DNA of 13,214 nt from Calditrichaceae bacterium (GTDB lineage: Bacteria > Calditrichota > Calditrichia > Calditrichales > Calditrichaceae). Of this stretch, positions 6,952-13,214 are shown piece after piece. The position numbers and the translations under genes were made by a program. The notes below the pieces were generated by a model, which made no database searches, had not been told where the DNA came from, and saw only the letters and a list, made by a program, of their open reading frames with translations. Numbering within the stretch: position 1 is the stretch's first letter; each line of letters begins with the position of its first letter. Location of the stretch: assembly GCA_024763405.1 (NCBI GenBank), contig JANTFQ010000030.1:1-13214 (forward strand). Direction: 5' to 3'.

Positions 6952-7266
6952 ATGTGGCAAGCATGGACAAACGGTTTACTCGGATTATGGATTTTCATAT
7001 CGGCTTTTCTGGAATTCAACGCTACTTTAAACATTTGGAATGATTTGGTAATCGGCGCTATTGTTGCATACGTCAGTTATCAGCTTCTCAAATCCAAACC
7101 CTGGCAAGCTTGGCTTGGCGTAATCATGGGCGTTTGGCTGATTATTGCAGCCTTTATTCCTTCTTTCCAAATAGGAGCAGGTTATCTGTGGAATGATATA
7201 ATCAGCGGCATCCTGATAATGGTTGCCGGCTTTGGTGCCCTGCAAAGTAAAGGAAACATCGAATAA
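6952..7266 (+). CDS. SPW-repeat small integral membrane protein (copy 2)
   Basis: This 104-residue paralogue of the SPW protein at 5231 has the same two-repeat, four-helix plan: M-W-Q-A-W-T-N-G at the start, K-S-K-P-W-Q-A-W opening repeat two, and N-D-I-I-S-G-I-L near the end. The S-K-P-W element is closest to the family name motif. It has no signal peptide beyond the first helix. AAGGAG ends six bases before the ATG. The first helix region has drifted relative to copy 1 (FLEFNATLNIWNDLVIG for FLPLSATGNLWDNLIVG), whereas the second repeat is strongly conserved, which points to an old duplication held under selection. It is preceded by the better of the two sigma-54 promoters and followed by a terminator hairpin. 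Role in the cell: unknown, in the inner membrane. Confidence 0.92.
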   Translation: MWQAWTNGLLGLWIFISAFLEFNATLNIWNDLVIGAIVAYVSYQLLKSKPWQAWLGVIMGVWLIIAAFIPSFQIGAGYLWNDIISGILIMVAGFGALQSKGNIE

Positions 7267-7297
7267 TCCTCCCATAAATCCTTCTAACAGCCCCCCG

Positions 7298-7326
7298 GGA
7301 GCCGGGCCATTGGTCCGGCTCCTTTT
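7298..7326 (+). terminator. Rho-independent terminator after SPW copy 2
   Basis: The stem GGAGCCGG (7298-7305) / CCGGCTCC (7315-7322) is perfect over 8 bp, extendable inside by CC/GG, and followed by only TTTT then AACT. The short T tract suggests incomplete termination. The next gene starts 31 bases later with no room for a full upstream promoter between them. Confidence 0.82.
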
Positions 7327-7357
7327 AACTAAAAAATGAGAAAGGTGAAGAATTAAA

Positions 7358-10300
7358 ATGAAACTGGGAATCGATTTAGGGTCATCAACCGCAAAGGTCG
7401 TTCTGCTTTCCGATGAAAACGCCATTCAGTTTAAAACCTATATCCGACACAACGGAAAAGTGAAAGAGACCCTGCAAACGATTCTTCAGCAATTACATCC
7501 CGAATACGCGGAACAGCGCTTTACCATTAACATAACCGGCAGCGCCGGAATGGGATTGGCAGAACGCATTCATCTGCCGTTTGTTCAGGAAGTCATTGCG
7601 CTCTCCAAAACCATACGCACCTTTTATAAAGATTTCAGTACCTTTATTGAACTGGGCGGGGAGGATGCCAAAATTGTTCTCTTTAGCGATCACCAGGCGC
7701 CGGAGATGAAGATGAATGGTAGTTGTGCGGGCGGTACCGGCTCCTTTATCGATCAGATGGCCAGCCTGCTGAATGTGACCCCGTCCGATTTAAATGAAAT
7801 GGCCAAACAGGCAGATAAAAAACTGTATATCGCTTCACGTTGCGGCGTGTTCGCTAAAACCGATGTCCAGGCTTTGTTAAATAAAGGTGAACGTAAAGAG
7901 GACATTGCCCGTTCCGTTTTTATCGCCGTTGCTAATCAGGCTATTACGTCTTTGCTGGCTGGTGCGGACATAAACGGTAAGGTTATATTTGCCGGCGGGC
8001 CGCTGACTTTTCTATCCGAATTACGAAAAGCCTTCATCGAAGCCCTGGAATTGCCCCAGGAAAATTTTCTTCTGCCGGAAAATTCCGAAGTGCTGGTTGC
8101 GGTCGGCGCTGCGCTTACTTCGGAAAAGGCAGAAAAAGAATACAGCCTCAATGAACTTATTCAAATCTTAAAAGACGAAAAACGAAAAATTTCCATCGAA
8201 GGTTCCCTGCCGCCGCTGTTCCGTTCTCAACGTGAATACCAGGAATTTCAGAAAAGGCATTCCCGCTTTACCGTGCGGAAACTGCATGCCGGGGAAATTG
8301 AGAAATCAAAAGATTTCTTTCTGGGAATTGACGCCGGTTCAACCACGACAAAATTGATTTTAATGGACGAGAAAAATAATATTGTGGATCAGTATTATTC
8401 AGTAAACCAGGGGACTCCGCTTAATGTGGCCATCGAAGGCCTAAAACAATTTCGTCCCTATCTGGAAGGAAATCGTTTGCGTGCTGCTTACGCTACCGGG
8501 TACGGCGAAGAATTTGTTAAAATCGCCCTGAATTTAGACGGAGGAATCGTTGAAACAATGGCCCATTTTACCGCGGGTTCCCTGTTCAACGGCCAACTGA
8601 GTTTTATCGTGGATGTTGGTGGCCAGGATATTAAATCCATTAAAATTGAAAACGGCATTGTAAGTGACATCCAGCTAAACGAAGCCTGCTCTTCCGGTAC
8701 TGGATCGTTTATTCAAACCTTTGCCAGCGGCCTTAATTTGTCTTTAGATGATTTTGTTAATCAGGCTCTCTTTGCCAAACAACCGGTCGATTTGGGAACC
8801 CGCTGCTCTGTTTTTATGAATTCCAAAGTAAAGGAAGCCTTGAAAGACGGTATGCCGGTAAGCGATATAGCCGCCGGCCTGGCCTATTCCGTCGTAAAAA
8901 ACGCCTTGTACAAAGTCATTAAAATTCGTAATACGGATGAGCTTGGAGAAAATGTTTTTGTTCAGGGCGGCACCTTTAAAAACAATGCGGTTCTGCGGGC
9001 CTTTGAACTTTTAACTGGTAAAAATGTAATGCGCCTGAATATATCCGAATATATGGGCGCTTACGGTGCGGCGCTGTACGCCAAACAATATTATGAAGCG
9101 CATCCCGGTTACCAAACCGCGTTCCGCTTAGATGTACTGGAACAAATCGACTATAAACGCAAAGAGATTCACTGTAATGGCTGCGGCAACAAGTGCAGCA
9201 TCACGCAATTCACCTTTGCCAATAAAAATAAATTTTACACAGGAAACCGCTGCGAACGCTATTTTTCCAACAAAACAAAAACCGGCCGGATTACCGAAAA
9301 CTATTTCCGTGAAAAGGAAGAATTTTTATTTGATGTGGATTCATACCTGCCAAAAGGTTCGCTTCCGGAAATCGATCCTCAAAAGCCGGTCATCGGGATT
9401 CCCCTGGTACTGGCCGTTTACGAACATTACCCTTTTTTCTACAGCTTCTTTAGAAAACTAGGTTTTAAAGTTGTTTTGTCGGATAACACAAATCAAAAAA
9501 TGTATTACCGTGGTTTGCGAACGGTTTCGGCGGATAATTTATGCTTACCGGCCAAAGTCGCCCACGGGCATATTTTAAATTTAATTGATAAAAAAGTGGA
9601 TCGGATTTTTGTTCCCTCCATCATTTTTGAAGCGCCCGAAACCAAAGACTCAAAAAACAGCTACAACTGTCCCATTGTAACCGGTTACGGCGAAGTGCTT
9701 AAACATAATATGAAAACCGACGTTCCCATCGATTCCTTCCCCATGAGTTTTACCTATTTGCCCGGAATCAAACATAAAATTTATGACTATCTCGAAGAAT
9801 ACGGTGTAAGCCAGCACGATGTAAACCACGCCATCAGTTTTGGTTTAAAAACCGAAAAGAAATCAATTGATTTGCAGAAGGAGTTGGGGCAGAAAATAAT
9901 CGACAAGGCTATCAGCGAAGATAAACCGCTTATCGTTGTGATGGGACGCCCCTATCACCAGGACCCTATGATCAACACGGGAATTATGGATTTAATTTAC
10001 GATCTTGGTGCCTATGCCATTCCCGAAAGCGCCATTCCAAATTTACACGAAATGAACCTTAAGGGTGTTCTTCCCCTTACACAATGGTCATACCACAACC
10101 GTCTGTACCTTGCAGCCAAATGGGTTATCCAACAAAAATATGATAAAATTGCCACGGTGCAACTGAATTCCTTCGGCTGCGGACCGGATGCCGTGGTGGT
10201 GGACGAGGTTAAATCCATCATCGACACCGGCGGTAAGATATATATTAGCATCAAAATAGATGAAATGTCCAATATTGGTGCGGCTAAAATCCGTATCCGT

Positions 10301-11581
10301 TCCGTACTGGAAGCGCTGGGGCAAAACAAAAAGATCGAGCTACACCCGCGAGTTTACACCAAACCGTATAGTAAAGAAGATCGAAAAAAGACTATTCTCG
10401 TGCCCAATTTTGCCACTATGTATTCCAATCTGTTAGAGCCGGTTTTTGACCGGCTGGGCTATAAAATTGTTACCTTGTATAATCAATCATCTGCAGCGGT
10501 GGAAACCGGGCTAAAATATGTAAACAACGATATGTGCTATCCGGCTATTGTGGTTATCGGCGATATTCTCAATGCGCTTAAAAGCGGCAAGTATGATCCG
10601 GAGGAAACCGTAGTTGCCTTGAGTCAAACCAACGGGCAGTGCCGGGCATCCAATTATGTTCCGCTGTTAAAAAAAGCGTTGGTAGACGCCGGCTACCTGA
10701 AAACACCCGTTATCAGCTTAAGCACCGATTCTTTATTAGAAGGCTTCCGTTTTAACCCTGTTAAATTTACCAAATATTCGGTAATGATGTTTGCCATCGC
10801 CGATGGTATTCAGCGGATGAAATTACGAACCAAACCATATGAAGTGAAAAAGGGCGAAACCATTGCCCTTGTACAACGCCTGATTGACGAGTTGCAAGAA
10901 CTTGTTTATTCACAAAAGCCCGGTAAAAAAATGTTGCATCAATTTATGCGTTATGCCGTGGACAGCTTTAACGCTATTGATGTTCACTACAACAAGCCCT
11001 TTCCAAAGGTCGGGATTGTGGGAGAAATCTATTTAAAAAACAATTGCTTTTCGAACAACTATCTCATCGACTGGTTGGAAGAACGGAATCGCGAAGTTAC
11101 TCTGCCACCCATGCTGGAGTTTTTTGAATACGGTCATTTTACCGAAGAATTTGATAAAAAGGAAAATATAGAAAAACGACCGCTGCTTAAACGGCTGATT
11201 CAGCGCGCATATCATAAAACGATTTTTTACTACCAAAAATTAGTGGAAAAAGAACTGCAGCGTTTTGACCGCTATGAAAAGGAAATGACTCTGGCGGAAG
11301 CGACAAAAACCATAGACGCCCCTATGCCGCTCTACCTACAATTCGGCGAAGGTTGGCTGCTGCCAATGGAAATTGCCGCTATGGCAAATGAAGGGGTTAA
11401 GGATATTATTTCCTTACAGCCCTTTGGCTGCATTTCAAATCACATCGTAGCAAAAGGCGCCTATCGGCAGTTGAAAGACACCTATGATGTAAATATGCTG
11501 CTTTTGGATTATGAATCCGGAACCAGTGAAGTTAATAATTTAAACCGCCTGGAACTTTTCCTTTCACTGAAAGAAGAATAG
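7358..11581 (+). CDS. Giant acyl-CoA dehydratase activase-like ATPase (tandem BadF/HgdC domains plus DUF2229/HgdB-like regions)
   Basis: The protein has 1407 residues. Activators of this family (HgdC, BcrA/BadF) use ATP and a [4Fe-4S] cluster shared by two subunits to fire electrons into radical dehydratases or benzoyl-CoA reductase. Two ASKHA ATPase domains are fused in tandem: residues 1 to about 260 (GIDLGSSTAKVVLL) and about 320-575 (LGIDAGSTTTKLILMD). Each keeps both cluster cysteines: Cys123 (SCAGGTGSF) with Cys162, and Cys444 (ACSSGTGSF) with Cys483. A Cys-rich knuckle follows (C606-x2-C609-x3-C613 ... C632). A DUF2229-type region (about 668-890, NLCLPAKVAHGHI, GRPYHQDP) and HgdB-like segments with further conserved Cys (SFGCGPDA, NDMCYPA, QPFGC) complete it. 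The length is usual for the fused family, whose substrate is unknown. AAAGGTGA precedes the ATG. No dehydratase gene is adjacent. Confidence 0.93.
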   Translation: MKLGIDLGSSTAKVVLLSDENAIQFKTYIRHNGKVKETLQTILQQLHPEYAEQRFTINITGSAGMGLAERIHLPFVQEVIALSKTIRTFYKDFSTFIELGGEDAKIVLFSDHQAPEMKMNGSCAGGTGSFIDQMASLLNVTPSDLNEMAKQADKKLYIASRCGVFAKTDVQALLNKGERKEDIARSVFIAVANQAITSLLAGADINGKVIFAGGPLTFLSELRKAFIEALELPQENFLLPENSEVLVAVGAALTSEKAEKEYSLNELIQILKDEKRKISIEGSLPPLFRSQREYQEFQKRHSRFTVRKLHAGEIEKSKDFFLGIDAGSTTTKLILMDEKNNIVDQYYSVNQGTPLNVAIEGLKQFRPYLEGNRLRAAYATGYGEEFVKIALNLDGGIVETMAHFTAGSLFNGQLSFIVDVGGQDIKSIKIENGIVSDIQLNEACSSGTGSFIQTFASGLNLSLDDFVNQALFAKQPVDLGTRCSVFMNSKVKEALKDGMPVSDIAAGLAYSVVKNALYKVIKIRNTDELGENVFVQGGTFKNNAVLRAFELLTGKNVMRLNISEYMGAYGAALYAKQYYEAHPGYQTAFRLDVLEQIDYKRKEIHCNGCGNKCSITQFTFANKNKFYTGNRCERYFSNKTKTGRITENYFREKEEFLFDVDSYLPKGSLPEIDPQKPVIGIPLVLAVYEHYPFFYSFFRKLGFKVVLSDNTNQKMYYRGLRTVSADNLCLPAKVAHGHILNLIDKKVDRIFVPSIIFEAPETKDSKNSYNCPIVTGYGEVLKHNMKTDVPIDSFPMSFTYLPGIKHKIYDYLEEYGVSQHDVNHAISFGLKTEKKSIDLQKELGQKIIDKAISEDKPLIVVMGRPYHQDPMINTGIMDLIYDLGAYAIPESAIPNLHEMNLKGVLPLTQWSYHNRLYLAAKWVIQQKYDKIATVQLNSFGCGPDAVVVDEVKSIIDTGGKIYISIKIDEMSNIGAAKIRIRSVLEALGQNKKIELHPRVYTKPYSKEDRKKTILVPNFATMYSNLLEPVFDRLGYKIVTLYNQSSAAVETGLKYVNNDMCYPAIVVIGDILNALKSGKYDPEETVVALSQTNGQCRASNYVPLLKKALVDAGYLKTPVISLSTDSLLEGFRFNPVKFTKYSVMMFAIADGIQRMKLRTKPYEVKKGETIALVQRLIDELQELVYSQKPGKKMLHQFMRYAVDSFNAIDVHYNKPFPKVGIVGEIYLKNNCFSNNYLIDWLEERNREVTLPPMLEFFEYGHFTEEFDKKENIEKRPLLKRLIQRAYHKTIFYYQKLVEKELQRFDRYEKEMTLAEATKTIDAPMPLYLQFGEGWLLPMEIAAMANEGVKDIISLQPFGCISNHIVAKGAYRQLKDTYDVNMLLLDYESGTSEVNNLNRLELFLSLKEE

Positions 11582-11584
11582 ACA

Positions 11585-11623
11585 GCATTAAAAAGCACGC
11601 ACAGTTTTTTTTGATTTTAATGC
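11585..11623 (+). terminator. Weak hairpin after the activase gene, possible terminator
   Basis: The 9-bp AT-rich stem GCATTAAAA (11585-11593) / TTTTAATGC (11615-11623) starts four bases after the stop codon. There is a T8 run in its loop, but no T tract after the stem, so termination is doubtful. A second AT-rich stem, TTTCAATA / TATTGAAA (11660-11683), lies just beyond. Confidence 0.35.
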
Positions 11624-11692
11624 CGTTTAATAAATATTCCGCTGGTTGCCCGGTTAATATTTCAATATATTGTTTTATTGAAAAACATCATT

Positions 11693-11925
11693 AGTGCCGG
11701 TTAAAGTTGAAGCAAATACTGTCACCTCAGCTTTATCAAAGAAAATTTGAATATTATCAGAATTGGACTTGATTTGCACCCAAATGCTGTCCCACCCCTT
11801 AATCCCCTCCCTAATCCGATTAGGGAGGGGAAAGTCTTGATTTATCAAGGCAGGGGAGGGTTAATAAATTATACAAATTTTCCAAATTTGAGTCGAATCA
11901 ACTATCGATAATTTAACCGGACACT
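11693..11925. mobile_element. MITE-like non-coding element with terminal inverted repeats
   Basis: The block is bounded by AGTGCCGGTTAAA (11693-11705) and TTTAACCGGACACT (11912-11925), inverted repeats that match except for one inserted base. The interior of about 200 bases has no plausible ORF and carries the palindromic repeat at 11797-11872. This size and layout suit a miniature transposon or the remains of an insertion sequence. No target-site duplication is visible at the immediate flanks, so mobility is unproven. The element fills most of the intergenic region 11582-11986, which otherwise holds only AT-rich hairpins and the ribosome binding site of the permease gene. Confidence 0.5.
11797..11872. 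repeat. Palindromic CCCCTCCC intergenic repeat
   Basis: CCCCTCCCTAATC and GATTAGGGAGGGG form perfect 13-bp arms around a single central C (about 11804-11830). They are followed by CTTGAT-TT-ATCAAG (11836-11849) and a further AGGGGAGGG with TTAAT (11853-11865) that mirrors the TTAATCCCCTCCC to the left. Such G/C-run palindromes are typical of dispersed REP-like repeats in bacterial intergenic DNA. The high G+C of the arms stands out against the AT-rich surroundings. Confidence 0.75.
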
Positions 11926-11986
11926 GTTGAAAAAGCCTCTTAAGTTTTCAAGTGCGATAAAAGCCTGATAAAGGAGATTCAAAAGA

Positions 11987-13214
11987 ATGGACACAACACA
12001 ACCCAAAAGGACAATGGGATTATGGGCCGCCATATCAATTGGTGTTGGCGGAATGGTGGGTGCCGGTATTTTTTCTATTCTGGGAGCCGCTTCCGAAATT
12101 GCCGGTAATGCGCTTTATATTTCTTTCATAATTGCCGGCGTGGTGGCACTACTAAATACTTACTCGTATGCTAAATTGGGGGTTACTTATCCTTCTGCCG
12201 GCGGGCCGGTCGAATTTTTGGTACGCGGATTCGGCAGTAATGTTTTTAGCGGAGGCCTGAATATTCTTTTATGGATTGGCTATGTTTTCGCCCTGTCACT
12301 TTATGCACGCGCCTTTGGCGGCTATGCCCTTACCTTTATGCCAAAAGGGACTTCTTCTTTATGGATAAATATTTGGGGGACCGTGATTGTTTTGCTTTTT
12401 ACGATGGTGGAATTTGTGGGGGCAAAAGCGGTGGCTGCTTTTGAATCGGTCAATGAAGTGATCAAAATTGCCGTTCTGGCCCTGTTTGCCATCATCGGGT
12501 ATTTTTCGATTAAACCGGAGCTGCTGGCCACGGCCCTTTGGCCGCATGGTTCCAATATCCTCTTTGCCGCCGCTTTGATTTTTATCGCCTATGAAGGATT
12601 CGGCCTGATTACCAATACCGCCGAAGATATGAAGAACCCGCAAAAGACACTGCCCCGTGCCTTGTACTTCAGTGTATTCATTGTAATTTTGATTTATGTG
12701 ACTGTTTCCATGAATGTAGTGGGACATCTGCCGGTTAAGGATATCGTATCGGCTAAGGATTATGCTTTGGCCGAAGCGGCCAAACCCTTTTTGGGACAAA
12801 TCGGTTTTGTAATCATCGTGATTACCGCCCTGCTTTCAACCGCATCAGCCATAAACGCCACCCTGTACGGCGGCAGCAATGTCAGCTATATGATTGCCCG
12901 CGATGGTGAGCTGCCCAAATTATTTAACCGCAAGGTCTACCGGAATGCCCGGGAAGGTTTGCTGATTACCAGCGGATTCGTGATTGTATTTTTAAATCTT
13001 CTGCCCTTAGACCGCATCGCCATGCTCGGCAGTGCCGTGTTTTTAATTATTTACGGTTCTGTAAACATTGCCCACCTGCGTTTGACAAAAAAAACAAACG
13101 CAAAAGCGGTTATTGTCTGGTTTGCTATTTTGGCGGATCTCCTTTCGATGATTGTTCTGATAATATATACCGCGCAAAAAGCGCCCGGTACATTGATTGT
13201 TTTAATCATCGTAA
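11987..13214 (+). CDS. APC-superfamily amino acid/amine permease (runs off the right edge)
   Basis: This is an inner-membrane secondary transporter, most likely for amino acids or amines. The 409 visible residues hold about eleven hydrophobic helices. The signature TM1 motif GVGGMVGAGIFSILG (about 20-34) is present, with the unwound glycine-rich segment that binds substrate backbones. The TM6 counterpart FIAYEGFGLITNTAEDMKNP (about 202-221) is also clear, with the E-D-M-K-N-P loop common in the family. A-R-D-G-E-L-P-K (about 305-312) matches the conserved cytoplasmic loop. The start at 11987 has AAGGAG about 10 bases upstream. Only the end is missing, since the usual length is roughly 430-460. 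The gene stands alone after a repeat-bearing intergenic region; its promoter was not identified. Substrate cannot be named from sequence alone. Confidence 0.93.
   Translation, partial: MDTTQPKRTMGLWAAISIGVGGMVGAGIFSILGAASEIAGNALYISFIIAGVVALLNTYSYAKLGVTYPSAGGPVEFLVRGFGSNVFSGGLNILLWIGYVFALSLYARAFGGYALTFMPKGTSSLWINIWGTVIVLLFTMVEFVGAKAVAAFESVNEVIKIAVLALFAIIGYFSIKPELLATALWPHGSNILFAAALIFIAYEGFGLITNTAEDMKNPQKTLPRALYFSVFIVILIYVTVSMNVVGHLPVKDIVSAKDYALAEAAKPFLGQIGFVIIVITALLSTASAINATLYGGSNVSYMIARDGELPKLFNRKVYRNAREGLLITSGFVIVFLNLLPLDRIAMLGSAVFLIIYGSVNIAHLRLTKKTNAKAVIVWFAILADLLSMIVLIIYTAQKAPGTLIVLIIV

Noticed and set aside
11762..11778. TTGGACTTGATTTGCAC as a sigma-54 promoter for the permease
   Set aside because: GG and GC are one base too close, the -24 box is off consensus, and it lies over 200 bases upstream of the gene inside a repeat element.
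12322..12799. Overlapping minus-strand reading frames within the permease gene
   Set aside because: They are shadows of a well-conserved plus-strand membrane protein and have no ribosome binding sites or recognisable domains.

Overview
The window looks like chromosomal DNA from a moderately AT-rich, probably anaerobic, Gram-negative-type bacterium. Clear AGGAG-type ribosome binding sites argue against a typical Bacteroidetes. Sigma-54 regulation together with a giant acyl-CoA dehydratase activase-like protein would fit an anaerobic lineage such as Calditrichota, but this placement is an inference and tentative. There are no tRNA, rRNA, CRISPR or prophage genes.

Layout. The left edge (1-383, minus strand) holds the N-terminal third of a cyclopropane fatty acid synthase. 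Divergent from it, a three-gene operon (572-4997) with ATGA stop/start overlaps encodes a patatin-like phospholipase, a multi-pass membrane histidine kinase with a GAF-like region, and an NtrC-type sigma-54 activator. Next come two paralogous SPW-repeat small membrane proteins (5231-5557 and 6952-7266), which flank two small cytoplasmic proteins: a degenerate PTS EIIA-like protein (5646-6116) and an unrecognised protein (6127-6666). A 1407-residue BadF/HgdC-type ATPase fused to DUF2229/HgdB-like regions follows (7358-11581). After a roughly 405-base intergenic region with a MITE-like inverted-repeat element, an APC-family permease begins and runs off the right edge.

How it may work together. 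Both SPW genes have near-consensus -24/-12 (sigma-54) promoters. The two upstream regions are otherwise diverged, but they share collinear short blocks at the same spacing: ACTGCGAAA-N-C...CCCATTTT about 105 bases before the -24 box, TTTAAAGGG about 30 bases before it, and AGTGAAA at the predicted start site. With a sigma-54 activator and its kinase encoded immediately upstream, the simplest model is a local membrane-lipid or envelope response circuit. In it the kinase, co-translated with a phospholipase, switches on the SPW membrane proteins and, by read-through of hairpin terminators, the genes just behind them. The motifs are read from the sequence; the wiring is inference.
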